Origin: Pomphorhynchus laevis
Taxonomy: Eukaryota > Acanthocephala > Palaeacanthocephala > Echinorhynchida > Pomphorhynchidae
Length of the DNA stretch: 64,000 bases
Direction: 5' to 3'
Assembly (NCBI GenBank): GCA_012934845.2
Contig: WNNJ02002097.1
Coordinates: forward strand, 1 to 64,000
The notes under the pieces are model-generated. The model was not told the DNA's origin and searched no databases. It worked only from the letters and a program-made list of their open reading frames with translations. The translations under genes and the position numbers were made by a program. Shown here in pieces: positions 51,021 to 62,344 of the stretch. Positions within the stretch are counted from its first letter, which is position 1; each line of letters opens with the position of its first letter.

Positions 51021-51488
51021 TTAAAATTTAAAATAAAAATTTACAATATCTTAATATTTACAGTATCTTGCCATATTGTATTAGGAGAATAAATGTGTTA
51101 ATTAAAAGTATATTTAATTTTTCTTTAAATAAATCACCCTATTTCCATAATATGACATCATTCTATTAATATAAGGACAATTAAAATCACATAGAATAAC
51201 ATATTGTTAACAGTCACACTTTATTTGTATATTGAAATAATCTATGAAAAGTAAAGATATTATACTGCTCTATGCTTCAATTCTAATCATGTGTTTTGCA
51301 AACTAGTGAACCAGTTGCAACACGATCTAATTTCACTAACGTAAGTTCTAGGAAAATACTGCGTCAGGTATTTTGGGTAAATACTTGTAAATTTCGTCTT
51401 CACATTTTAAATTTTTTCATGCAATTTGTGATTCCGTAGTGTGAAATTTGATATTTTTCAATGCATTTGGTGATGTTGGTGCCAAATA

Positions 51489-51489
<1 letters not shown>

Positions 51490-51579
<90 letters not shown>

Positions 51580-51580
51580 T
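51490..51580. repeat. (TA)n microsatellite, about 90 bp
   Basis: An almost uninterrupted ATATAT run just upstream of the TFIIIC gene. Confidence 0.95.
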
Positions 51581-51890
51581 TTTAAGTTGGTATGCCTATA
51601 CAGTATTGCGTATTATATGCTAAAATGGCAATCCACAATTTTCATAAGACATCCATATATGCCGATATTGCTTTATTCAAAATCGATAATTAAATTTATG
51701 GAAAACATGCATATATCTTATATATATAGTTAAAGAGTTGGAAACCCCACTCAATATAAACATGATATTAGATAATTTGTAATCGTGTTTTTGCTTTCAC
51801 TCTCTTTATTTGTTTAAACTAGATGCTGTATGGTGTTGTAGATACTTTAACTGATGCCTATCTAATATTGATCAGAGAGTAAACTATTGG

Positions 51891-54800
51891 ATGGAGCCCT
51901 GCTTAGACAAAATACTTAACGAATTAAGTTTTAATGGCTTAAAAGGATCTACTCTGGCCGAAGTTCAACAGATATGTCAAAATGTCTGCCCTGAGCTATG
52001 TGATTTATATGGAATTCCGTATATTATTCGTAGTTTAGCATACTTACCTGAAATTGAAGTATATAAATATGACCTAAACCAGCGTTTACCTGTTATTACA
52101 AGTTCAAATTCATTTATTGACGATAAAGGCGTTCGCGGATTTTGCCCGAATTACGACAATCGCATAAAATGTGTACAACCTGAAATTACCACCACCATTA
52201 TTACCGAAAATGTTGACCATTCAGCAACAAATGTTGTTTTTGTTGTCTGCCAGAAAAGAAGGGAAAGTGCAGTTTATCAACGCTGGACTGGTAAATTAGT
52301 TTTGTTAGCATCCACCACATATTCTTTACTTGAATATATTGCTATTGGGCGAAGGTACGGTGCAATGGTTGTAGGTGGTGAGCAAACGAAAATCGCTTTC
52401 GAAGAACGCCCATGCTTAAGTAAGCTTATGTCAATGAGTGCTAAGGCTATATTTTACCAAATGGAGCCTCTGGAAAAGCTAAAGTTAGTGAGTAAACAAG
52501 ATTGCCTGTCAAAATCGAATAACAGATCAAAACTTATCATGCACATTCGATATGAACCTAACCTTGACTACTTTTCATTAGGTCCCACTTTAGAAAGACG
52601 ACATTGTGGTAGCTTTCTTGACGTTGAAATAATGTATCACGTGTTTAGGCTAATGCAAAGTAATCCACAACCTTCTCTAGAACAATGCAGTCGGGAACTT
52701 GGGATAAGTCGAAGAATGCTTCGCCGTCTGCTTGAAGACCCTATCGATCGCGGTGATCTTCAAGAAGTTCGTTCTGATGTTATCGGTTTGACGGTTCCAA
52801 TTCTTGAAGCAATGGAAAGAGAGCTGCAATATAGATTCGAGAAACGATCGCTAGGTAGACGAAAACGCAATTTTACTGGCAGTAAAATCAGCTGTATAAA
52901 GTCCCAGACTATGCAAATTGACTTTCCAATTCGTCGACCGTTGATCCATTCTGTACTATATTTAATTTCACAATCAGAATCACTGTCACATTCTGATCTC
53001 TCTAAAGTATTACGACTTGATTTTTATAAAGCGAGACGTATTCGAAATGCGCTTAGTGAAATGAACGATGTTGAAGCGCAAATCGATCCCGACGATGCTC
53101 AAGAAGATCATTTGTATAAGATAAAAAATTTTGATGAATCAGCGATCAGCATTTTAAACGAATCTGGGCATCAGCGAGCTCAACGACGCAAGAAAGTTCT
53201 TCTAGAGCTTATTAAATCAAGAAAAACTACGTTTGCACACAGGCTAAAGATGGATCTTTGGAAATTAGAACATGAAGCTGGTATATCTACCGCTGTTGAC
53301 CGCAAAACAGTGGTTAATCTACTTCAGCAACTAGCAGACGATGGACATGTTCGAATGGTTAGGGCAAATACGGATGATCAAGAAACAACTTTGATGGTTG
53401 TGTCATCCGATCAGTCAATTGTTCCGGCTGAAAGGGATAACACTATTTCTGTAAGAGATGCAGATATGATTGGAGGTACCTTTAAAGTTTTACGACAACG
53501 GAATTCAACACTAATCACAAATATTGAACATCATCGAGAAGAGCAATCCACCGTGGCTGCAGAAAGATGCGCAAGCGGCCTTTATGGCTACGTTGCAAAA
53601 TTTCAACGATGTTCAGTTTTTCATAAATTTTTATTCTACATACTCTATATAAATCACGATAAGCAACAAAGTGACGCATCAGCTGAACCATCGACCGTAG
53701 TAAAAAGTCAATGGTACGACAACATTCCTAAATTACCTATGAGAATTAACCAGCCTTCCGTAGTTGCGTTAGGCGATGTACTTCTATGTATGCCCCTTTG
53801 CATATACACTAATCTAGTTAGAATACCAGTAGAATCTCAAAATTTAGTTCAATTACTAACGGACGACACAATGTCTCATATGCTTATACACTCGTTACCA
53901 GACCACGTAAAGAGTCAAATCTTAAGGAAACGAAAGTTTCTTTTTCAATTGGAAACAACTCTTAAGAACTTGGTAATGATGGGACTCGTTAAATTTATAA
54001 CTAACCAATCCGGGTCTTTAGAAAAGCAAAATACTTTGATCCACGTGAGTCGAAAAGTTCGCTTTTTTCAGAATTCTGAAACAACCAACAAAGGTAACGA
54101 ATTTAAATCAGTTGATTTTGAGTTGAATTCAATGGAAGATTTGGACTCATTGTGGCAATTCATAATGACAACGTCTCTAATTGACGAGAGATTCCGTCCC
54201 ACATTACGCCGACGTAGACATCGTTGTGGTAATTGCAGAAATGTAAGAAAACCGAAAAGCAAAAATGACTCTATCTATTTTGATCCAGCTTACTTGGACG
54301 CAATGGTTCCGTTGAAAGATGTACCAACTGTATATCTTGATATTCCTGGAAATAAAGATGGCCCACTTGGCATTGATCGACGGATGTATTCCTGGTTAAG
54401 TACGAATTGGTCTATATATAGCTTGACTGAATCTGTAATTAAAGAGTTTAGAAAAAGATTTCCCGGGGCTATAGGGCCACCTCTGCCGTATTTATGCTGT
54501 CAACTTAATTTCGATGGATCTAACAAACGTTCCAGCATTTCCTGGATTGCTACAAGACACCATACACGTAGTAAGGATAAGACTGTAAAATTTGCCCGCG
54601 GTGCCATTCGAAGGTCGACAGGATATCGCAAAAGGAAATCTTTTGAAATAATTGAATCCCCTAAAAGACAAAAACGGATAAAGTCAATTCAATTAGATGA
54701 TACCGAAGGCGTGCTAATAGAAACTGATAAGGAATTAGACACTAGCGAATCTGCAGATGAAACCGATATCAGTGAACGTAAAAATTTATTTCCAGAAGAC

Positions 54801-56090
54801 GACAGACACTTGATTTGTGCAAATAGCAGTTTGCAACCAGATATTACTGATATCGAAAAACATGAAGAGAAAGATCTAGAAGGTCAAAGTTCAACAATAT
54901 CTGATTTAAATGATGACAACAATAAGCACTCAATAATATCATTTTCTGAAAAACCTAAGGCAAACTCCCTACCTATCAGGAGTCGAAAAGCATATCCTAC
55001 TGATGTTCAATCGATTGACGAGTTTAAACGTATGCTTCATATATTGCGGGCAAGCCTTATGTTTTTATCTGTAAGACTAGAACGTTTTTTACGTCCAAAT
55101 AAGAATGGGAGGATGTCTACCAATCATTTGATCGGGTGGCTGATTGATGAACTAAGCATTCCCAATCTTGATCCCCGAAATAAGCGACCGTCTTCTAATA
55201 TACGGAAGACGTTGAATTCGGATTCGACAAAAGACGCTGCTAGTGCACTTTGCTTACAAATGTCACTCGATGATGAAATGATGAATTTTATGAAATCTTG
55301 TAAATTATCTACGACAGCTTACACATCGTCTACGACATCGTCATTTTCACGAGTAGTTATTTCAAATGAGTATGTTGAAAAAATATTAAAAGAATTTTAC
55401 AAGAAATTCAGGGATAAATTTTCCGCTTACATTTTTAAAGGGCAATCTTTAATTGTGAGTAAAATTGACCTGAGGACAATTAATATGGACGATTACGAAG
55501 TTTGCAGACGGCCACCCAAACATCATTCTCCGTTAATTGGAGAGTTCTTCAAACCTAGCAATAATCTTAACCTCCAAACTTTTGCTGTTTCAGTAGATAA
55601 AGAATGGGGTAGCACTGGTAATTGCGACAAAGATCAAGACCAACGTCGTTTAATTCAAAGATGCCCTGATCGATCTGAAGATAGGAAAAAGATTCGTTCG
55701 ATAATTTTGTGTTTAATGCTTAGCAGTCCTGAGGAACGGAAGCTGCAAACCGAACAAGCCTATGAATTACTGAAAAAATACCCTGAATGGTTGATTAACG
55801 AAATACTCTATACTATGCATAGTGAAGAGCATTTGATCGTCAAGAAAAAAGTTCTAGCCAATAAAGATCTAGATAAGCTGTCTGTTGGACGTATTTACGA
55901 ATTACATAGCCGTTTCACAAGAGACTATAGGCCTATATCTGGCGCCACTATTGAAGCCATGGAGAAATATCCAGAATCAATTGATGGTTCCTTGGATGCT
56001 CCCTGGGTTCCAGCAGCCATGATAGCGGATTTTATGCAAAATATAGATTTATATTCACTTGCAGCAAATAACGACGAACCAATGGACTAA
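51891..56090 (+). CDS. GTF3C1: TFIIIC largest subunit, box-B binding (GTF3C1-like)
   Basis: A single uninterrupted frame of 1399 codons. TFIIIC binds box B of tRNA-type promoters and recruits TFIIIB for RNA polymerase III. ATG at 51891 has an in-frame stop just upstream. Match to animal GTF3C1: N-terminal CLDKILNELSFNGLKG; KLVLLASTTYSLLEYI; winged-helix segments near residues 262-290, 350-395 and 432-490; YVAKFQRCSVFHKFLFYILY at about 570; the best conserved core LGDVLLCMPLCIYTNLVRIP to LVMMGLVKF at about 625-700; then LNSMEDLDSLW near 743. A CGNCRNVRKPK cluster and a basic PKRQKRIK stretch (likely nuclear localisation) come before an acidic linker at about 930-1030. The C-terminal SVGRIYELHSRFTRDYRPIS also aligns. 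Human GTF3C1 is about 2100 residues; the last 450 or so have no counterpart here. Confidence 0.9.
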   Translation: MEPCLDKILNELSFNGLKGSTLAEVQQICQNVCPELCDLYGIPYIIRSLAYLPEIEVYKYDLNQRLPVITSSNSFIDDKGVRGFCPNYDNRIKCVQPEITTTIITENVDHSATNVVFVVCQKRRESAVYQRWTGKLVLLASTTYSLLEYIAIGRRYGAMVVGGEQTKIAFEERPCLSKLMSMSAKAIFYQMEPLEKLKLVSKQDCLSKSNNRSKLIMHIRYEPNLDYFSLGPTLERRHCGSFLDVEIMYHVFRLMQSNPQPSLEQCSRELGISRRMLRRLLEDPIDRGDLQEVRSDVIGLTVPILEAMERELQYRFEKRSLGRRKRNFTGSKISCIKSQTMQIDFPIRRPLIHSVLYLISQSESLSHSDLSKVLRLDFYKARRIRNALSEMNDVEAQIDPDDAQEDHLYKIKNFDESAISILNESGHQRAQRRKKVLLELIKSRKTTFAHRLKMDLWKLEHEAGISTAVDRKTVVNLLQQLADDGHVRMVRANTDDQETTLMVVSSDQSIVPAERDNTISVRDADMIGGTFKVLRQRNSTLITNIEHHREEQSTVAAERCASGLYGYVAKFQRCSVFHKFLFYILYINHDKQQSDASAEPSTVVKSQWYDNIPKLPMRINQPSVVALGDVLLCMPLCIYTNLVRIPVESQNLVQLLTDDTMSHMLIHSLPDHVKSQILRKRKFLFQLETTLKNLVMMGLVKFITNQSGSLEKQNTLIHVSRKVRFFQNSETTNKGNEFKSVDFELNSMEDLDSLWQFIMTTSLIDERFRPTLRRRRHRCGNCRNVRKPKSKNDSIYFDPAYLDAMVPLKDVPTVYLDIPGNKDGPLGIDRRMYSWLSTNWSIYSLTESVIKEFRKRFPGAIGPPLPYLCCQLNFDGSNKRSSISWIATRHHTRSKDKTVKFARGAIRRSTGYRKRKSFEIIESPKRQKRIKSIQLDDTEGVLIETDKELDTSESADETDISERKNLFPEDDRHLICANSSLQPDITDIEKHEEKDLEGQSSTISDLNDDNNKHSIISFSEKPKANSLPIRSRKAYPTDVQSIDEFKRMLHILRASLMFLSVRLERFLRPNKNGRMSTNHLIGWLIDELSIPNLDPRNKRPSSNIRKTLNSDSTKDAASALCLQMSLDDEMMNFMKSCKLSTTAYTSSTTSSFSRVVISNEYVEKILKEFYKKFRDKFSAYIFKGQSLIVSKIDLRTINMDDYEVCRRPPKHHSPLIGEFFKPSNNLNLQTFAVSVDKEWGSTGNCDKDQDQRRLIQRCPDRSEDRKKIRSIILCLMLSSPEERKLQTEQAYELLKKYPEWLINEILYTMHSEEHLIVKKKVLANKDLDKLSVGRIYELHSRFTRDYRPISGATIEAMEKYPESIDGSLDAPWVPAAMIADFMQNIDLYSLAANNDEPMD

Positions 56091-56506
56091 AAATGTAGTA
56101 TAATATGGTTGTAAAAATGTATCAAAATTTGCAGTTCAGGTTTTCATAGGATTAGAAATGTTCAAATTTAAAGTTTATTTATTCAGTAATCAATTTAAAT
56201 GCTTAATCGACATTTATTTGACTGTAAATGAAATGCAAATACTTATAAGGTTTGTGTTTCTTATTTTTGGTTAATAATCTGTCCTTATCGAACAGCTGGA
56301 AACTATGTAGAATACAGAATACTAAAACGGTTTAAACATTTTGAATTGAGCGTCATATATATAATTTGAATTGCTCAAGTTATATCAGCTACTAGTCAAA
56401 CCGATATGTGTAGTTTATTAATAATAATTAATTATTAGATTACTTTTAAGTTTAAACTTTATTCTAATTGACTTATTACAATTTATGTATAAGCGTGAAC
56501 CGGCGA

Positions 56507-56512
56507 AATAAA
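56507..56512 (+). promoter_or_regulatory. Candidate poly(A) signal of the TFIIIC gene
   Basis: AATAAA about 420 bases after the stop; other signals are possible in such AT-rich DNA. Confidence 0.35.
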
Positions 56513-56861
56513 TGTTCAAAATAATTTATACTTTGGCGTTTTATGCTGCCGATAATAGAAACATTACTTCTTTTAATTATATTCAGAGAGTATTGATTTC
56601 ATAAAAGATGATAAAAAATTATATTATTTAAAATTTGCTGATTTGAATTTAATAATTTATTAAGCTTGTCTATTCTTAGATAGATAAACTTAATGTTTGC
56701 TACTGCAGTATCTAAAAATAGCCTTTAGTTTAAGTATTTAGTTTATTGTTAATTTCATTAACTAAACATTTTATTAAACTTGATTGCATTAGATTCTGAT
56801 AAAATGCGATTGATTTAAAATTTTTGTTCTGCAATCTTTTGTCAAATTATGTTAACAATCT

Positions 56862-57015
56862 TTTAAGCCAGACGCGGAAGAACGACGAAAACAGTAATCG
56901 ATACCGTTTCCTCATCACAATGAGTCATCAGTGCCAGATCCCTCCCACTGCTGGATGCAGAAGAGGACTAGTAGACGGCAAGAAACGAATCATGTGTATG
57001 AGGTACTAGAACACC
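56862..57015 (-). repeat. Hammerhead-core repeat, copy 2
   Basis: Minus-strand sequence GGGATCTGGCACTGATGACT, CATTGTGATGAGGAAACGGT. CTGATGA is followed by CTCAT-TGTG-ATGAG and then GAAAC. Compared with the other copies, the first stem pair is C-G in place of G-C, so both sides changed together. A second hairpin CGGTA...TACTG follows. Upstream parts (TGCATCCAGCAGTGGGAGG) match the 57.7-kb copy. Confidence 0.7.
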
Positions 57016-57580
57016 TCTAGTAACGTCCTAGAGTGCTAAACCAGCACTACGGCTTCACCAAATAGGATCATTAGCAAAAGCACTGGCAAATGCCAGCGCA
57101 TGTTTTCACATTTTATATTGTTCTCGAATTTTGAAATTATGTTCGTTAAACTTGATAAATTTAAATAGTTTAATATATAATCTCACTCAAGAACGTTTTA
57201 ATAATGTCCTATTATAAATAATATTTTATCAAGACCTATAATCGAGAACAATCCGCCCGAGAAAGGAAACAAAACGTTTGTTTGCGAGTTGTGCAGATGA
57301 GTGGAAAAGCAGAGTATATAGACCTAAACCAATATTTTGGCAAGATAAATAGCAAAATGTGTTTTAATTGTCTTTGTGAACGTCAGTAAAACCTTTCAAG
57401 TCAAACAAAATTATAACGATATGTATTTAATAAATTATTAAACTGTAATATTATTTTATAATAAAGTATATTTTATACACTTTATTATAATAAAGTATAT
57501 ATTTTATAATTTTTAAATATTTGTTAATAATTTCAAATTATTAACAAATAATTTTAAATTATTAACAAATTATTGTAATA

Positions 57581-57853
57581 CATATAAGCCCGACGCGAAT
57601 GAATGACGAATGCCGTTTCGTCATCACAGACTCATCAGTGGCAGATCCCTCCCACTACTGGATGCAGAGGAAGGCTGATCTAGCACTCTGGTGATGTTAC
57701 TAGAAATTTTGTAGTACATCATTCACATGATTCATTCGTTGATTACCGTCTGCAAGTCCTCCTCTGCATCCAGCAGTGGGGGGGGATCTGGCACTGATGA
57801 GTCATTGTGATGACGGTACGGCATTCGTCATTCTTTCGCGTCGGGCTTATATG
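57581..57853. repeat. Hammerhead-core repeat, inverted pair (copies 3 and 4)
   Basis: Left arm 57581-57676 is a minus-strand copy and right arm 57758-57853 a plus-strand copy, both ending in CGTCGGGCTTATATG. The left copy has CTGATGA-GTC-TGTGAT-GAC-GAAAC. The right copy has CTGATGA-GTCAT-TGTG-ATGAC with the GAAA box altered. The 80-bp centre is part of the same unit. Confidence 0.75.
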
Positions 57854-58473
57854 ATTACTAAAAATTCACGCGGAATGGCATCATTTGAGTAAATTAACAA
57901 ATTATTATCGTTATTTTATTTTAATTCTTATAATGTATTTTGTTGATTTGTTGATGAATAAATGACTTATTTTTAATTCAAATCTTCATATTCTATTCTT
58001 ATCTAAAACAACAATACATTATAATGTATTGTTATTTAGATAAACGTTTACTGTTATGTTTTGATTAAGTTTCTAAATTTTAAAATACAATAAAGTCAAT
58101 TGATAGAAATTTGATAGTCACTCAAGTCTATCGTGTGAACGTATATAATACAATAATATGTAAATAATAAAATACAATTGTATGCAAAGGAATTTAATGG
58201 TAATTAAGCGATGAATTTTATTTTAACTTCTAACTAGACAAGTTGTACGACATCACAGGGTAGCTATCTTAATGACGTCGATAATCATTTTAAATAATCA
58301 GATTTATGTCGACCGACATTTTGTCTTTTGAGTTAATATGTATAGATTCCTGTAACTTCACAGTTATTATTAAAATTCAAAACTATATTAATATTGTTAC
58401 CGTGCTATTTTAACACTATGTTATTGGGCTATTGTTAAATATATTTTAAAATCTTAAATGTTACAAATCTTAA

Positions 58474-59090
58474 ATGTTAGTCAGACAAGTGAACTATGTT
58501 TTCATGCGACGCATCCAGATGGAACGGGATTGTTCCCGAAGAGGGCTTCCCGAATACATGCCGCGTTTGCCATTTGAATATCCTTGCTTATGCGTTGAAG
58601 TAAAAAAGGTTCTTGCTCGCCGGTCATTGCAGATAAAGTTTAATCGATATTCGAATAAGGTCAGGAAAGCGGTTGTCTCCTTGCCGAGGCTGTCCGACGT
58701 CTACGAACTATGTGTACGTTGCATCCAGACGCGTATATTTATGCCACTTTCGTGTCTCTGCATTTGACGCCGATATGTCCTGTGCTATAGCGGAACATGC
58801 TACGTGGGAGGGGGGTAAAGAGTTGACGCGCGCCTGATCCTAAACAAGTAGTCGTCCTTATTCCCTAGGGATCAGGGTTGCATAGTTCGGTCGCCTTTCG
58901 TCGCTGTGTGACACCCCGACAAGTTCGAGGCTGCAAGGGAAACCGGCTGATGTTACGGATACTTTGTGTCGTCTACCGATACTCCCCTGCATCCAGTAGT
59001 GAGAGCTACCCAGCACTGACGAATCAAAAACGATGACGAAACGGTACTAGTTACCGTTTTGATGATTATTTCATGGATGCCAAACTAATT
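58474..59090 (+). other. GC-rich island, probably a retroelement end with hammerhead-core copy 5
   Basis: GC content is far above the surroundings. A 97-codon frame (RQVNYVFMRRIQMERDCSRR ... VRKAVVSLPRLSDVYELCVR) has no recognisable domain. The last 110 bases contain CTGCATCCAGTAGTGAGAG, CAGCACTGACGAATC and GATGACGAAACGGTAC, the hammerhead-core repeat in the same order as the other copies, followed by a hairpin GGTA...TACC. This suggests that the short repeats are derived from the 3' end of a longer element represented here. That is inference. Confidence 0.4.
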
Positions 59091-59577
59091 ATAAACTACG
59101 TCCAACGGAATCCTCTCAACTCTCATAAAATAACACTATAAATTAAAGTCTGGACTTTTATAAATTAAATGTATTTAGCAAAAATATTTTATTTTAAAGA
59201 CTTGCCAAATTTTTACATTTTTGTGCTTATATTGAAAGTTGGTTCGTTTAATTTGGGTAAAACGTTGCCCATAAAATGTATATATTTTAGGTGTTAAAGC
59301 CTGAAACTGTGCCCTTAAAAGAATATCTGTTCATTTGAATTGTAATTCTATCGAATGATAGAATTTCATCATTAGCAGATAGAATGTTATTTAACATGCA
59401 AATGTACACCCTAGAACTCATTGTGATTTTTGTATAACCTTTAAATTTGTTGATATTACAACATAACCTTCATTTCAATATAACAATTATATGTTTATAA
59501 TCTAATTGCAAAAAAAGCTTTAAACTTAAATTTTTAAAATTTTTTAAATTAATAATTTTCATTTTCAGCAAAATATG
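59091..59577. other. AT-rich intergenic DNA, nothing recognised
   Basis: A short hairpin AATTCTATC/GATAGAATT is at 59344-59368; no genes seen. Confidence 0.5.
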
Positions 59578-59766
59578 TCGTCAGGGATGGTGAGCTGAAA
59601 GAAACAGAAAGCAATCACAGCCTAATGCTGTGCCGTTTCGTCATTGTTTAGACTCGCCACTGGTAGACGGCTGCGTAAACTAACAATGACTCATAAGTGT
59701 GACGAAACGGCACAGCATTAGACTGTGTTTGTTTTCTGTTTTCTTTCAGCTCACCATCCCTGACGT
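59578..59766. repeat. 189-bp foldback element
   Basis: GTCAGGGATGGTGAGCTGAA at the left is matched by TTCAGCTCACCATCCCTGAC at the right, and TAATGCTGTGCCGTTTCGTC by GACGAAACGGCACAGCATTA. The arms are about 70 bp. Both arms contain GACGAAACGG next to a decayed GAGTC word, linking it to the hammerhead-core repeat. Confidence 0.8.
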
Positions 59767-61050
59767 CATTTATTAAATTGTTTAATTTATATAGTGCATT
59801 TGATTTTCAGTAATGATACAAGCAATGTCCGATAACCGATGATAATTGGAAATTAGAGTCCGATGATCATTGGAAAATTCAGCTTGAAATTTATACCAAA
59901 ATCATATATAATTATTGAAATGTGTTTATTTAAAAATTCAATATTTTGACTGCTCTCACATTTCATTAAATTTATCTTTGAATGTTTCCTCGATTTTCGA
60001 AATTATTATTTATAATAATAAATTTTAAATCCCAGTGACTATAAATTTTTCAATAAATTACATTTGAATTACATTTTGTAATTCAAACATTCTTGTAATT
60101 CAAATGTTAACTGATGGGAAATGATAAATATTTGAGAATTTATATACCATTTAAGCATTTTAACTAATAATCTAAAAATCCAGAGAGTTTCTAAATTTCA
60201 CATTGAAGACAGAAATATTTAAGGTTTAAGAACATAGGACATTGGCTAGATCCTTGCGTTTCAATTACCAGCAATGAAAACTTAATAGAATTTAAAGAAC
60301 AATATGTTTTTTTTTATTTTTTTTTATACGAGCACGTTTCAAATGCAACACAATTTATCAAGATACTTATGCTAAGCATAAAAATCACACTATCCATATA
60401 ATTTACCATTTATATTTATATATCTATTTTTAATATTTGTGGCAGTTTTATTATAAAAATTGGTTAATTTTTTTGATTTTTTAATTAAAAGCAACGGCTC
60501 AGTGATTGAAAAACGCAATTATAAAAACCAACGTTTATAAATTCATTTTCATATCGATAGTAGCAATTGATACTTTAAGCTATTCAATTGCTATTATATA
60601 ACCTACATGCTTCTAGTCTGATGACTTTATTTTAAATGAAAAAAGCGTATTTTAAAATATTGTATTCCAGATAATTTGAAAATTTAACAATTCATTATTA
60701 TTATGCCACTTAGATTTATATGTAATTTATAAAAAATCGAATTTAATAAGTAAAATAATTCGAAAATCAAGGAGACTAGACATTCATATTTAGAGTTTAA
60801 ATCGACATGCTAATTATTTAACTGGATATACAACAGAAAAGTGGCAAATTTATGTGAAATCCATAATATTCGAACAAAATATATATCAAAGTAACTTAGA
60901 TTTAGATTTTAAATAGGGGACTAAGTTGATTTTATCAAATATAATGTCTAAAATAAGACAACATAACTAAAACGACAATCGAGTATAATATTTATCGTCA
61001 TTGCGTCATCATCGTATTAAGTCTTTACATATTATCCACTTAGAATAATT
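59767..61050. other. AT-rich DNA, nothing recognised
   Basis: No coding frame or clear repeat. It probably includes the 3' UTR of the RAB2 gene near 61000. Confidence 0.4.
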
Positions 61051-61055
61051 CATTT

Positions 61056-61154
61056 TCAGCAACAACTAGATCTTGTCACATTACATTGATTTCCATCAGA
61101 TGAATAATTTCCATTGCTACTTGTATTTGAAGGCCCCAGCTTTATTCCACTCGT
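61056..61154 (-). CDS. RAB2: RAB2 last exon (prenylated C-terminus)
   Basis: After a CATTTTAG acceptor the frame reads TSGIKLGPSNTSSNGNYSSD, then GNQCNVTRSSCC and TGA. GIKLGP matches GIKIGP of animal Rab2, and the final double cysteine is the geranylgeranylation site. The variable linker between them is longer in polar residues than in vertebrates. Phase 0 agrees with the exon at 62056-61988. Rab2 is a small GTPase acting between ER and Golgi and in lysosome fusion. Confidence 0.85.
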   Translation of the reverse strand, partial: TSGIKLGPSNTSSNGNYSSDGNQCNVTRSSCC

Positions 61155-61987
61155 CTAAAATGAAAAATAAAATAAATAACGAATTATTTCTGGAAGAAAC
61201 TACATGAAGAAAAACACATATCAAATTATATCTGGAACTACATATAGACAAAATACAAATAACAAATTATATCTGGAAGAAACGACATTTAAACAAAACA
61301 CATCGAATTATCGGACCAGGTCTGTTCCCGCAGAGATATGACAGCTTGTTTTCCCATGATCCTATGAACTAATTCTATTTTGGCAACATAGTATTAACCT
61401 TAATTGATATTTATAATTGTATTTATGAATAATTGATATTAATAAAAATAAATATATTAAAATATACTAAATATACTATTTAGTATATTAATATACTAAA
61501 TATATTAAATAAATTTATAATAAAAAATAAATAATTTTAGCTAAAAAAGATAAATATTGAAAACATAAAAATTAAATATAACACTCGTAGAACATAATAT
61601 AAATATCGTACAAAACAAATTGATTTAAAAATGGAGTGTAGATCTCAAATAATAATTGTGTTATTATTATTAATAATAATAAAATATATGACATCACACA
61701 TATAATAAAATATATGTGTGATGTTCTATGAAATTGTTAGATTTGTTAACTACGACAAATCTAAATGCAAACTTCAATTTTTGAACAAAATATTTGAAAC
61801 AAAATTCAAAATCATAAATTGTCAAATGGTCACATTAGGACGCAACAAATGATCAACAACATTTCATAACGTAAACAAATATCTGAATACTAAAAAATTA
61901 ATAAAGTTTTAAAGTCTAAACAAAATAAGTGTAATACCCTAAACTATTCAAAAGTTCTTCAAAATATTGACAAAATAATGCCCTTAC
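61155..61987 (-). other. RAB2 intron
   Basis: GTAAGG donor at 61987 and CATTTTAG acceptor at 61155, 833 bases. Apart from the minisatellite it is plain AT-rich sequence. Confidence 0.7.
61182..61310. repeat. About 43-bp minisatellite in the RAB2 intron
   Basis: AATTATATCTGGAA, GAAACTACAT and ACAAAACACAT-type words recur three times. Confidence 0.65.
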
Positions 61988-62056
61988 TTCATGAGTGGCA
62001 TCGAAAATTCCTTGTTTAATTCGTTCATTAATTTCTTTTGCAGTACTTATAAACGC
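61988..62056 (-). CDS. RAB2: RAB2 penultimate exon
   Basis: Acceptor TTTATTTAG, then AFISTAKEINERIKQGIFDA then THE, ending GAA|GTAAGG. This aligns with [23 protein letters not shown] in animal Rab2 without gaps. Only 23 codons, which is why no ordinary frame search shows it. The G-domain exons (P-loop, switch regions, NKxD) were not found to the right up to 64000, so they lie beyond the window or after a long intron. Confidence 0.85.
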
Positions 62057-62344
62057 CTAAATAAAAAGATAAAAAGAAGATAAAAATTGTTTAATTTTAA
62101 TCTAATCAAAATTTTGATAAATCAAAAAGATGTTTTTCGTTAAATAAATTTAAAAAAATTATTTGAAAAATAAATTTTAACGAATTTTAACTCAATTGAA
62201 AGTTCAATCGATATAGCGGCTCAATGTAAGAAATTGCAACTTCCGCAATGATATAATAAGACTGTTCCAAAACTATCTAATCTTAACTGATAACTTCGTC
62301 ATTGTCAATATGTGGATTCAAAGTAGTTTCTAAAAATAAATTGG

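Noticed and set aside
51461-51733. 90-codon frame with a long YIYIYI run
   Set aside because: Translation of the (TA)n microsatellite.
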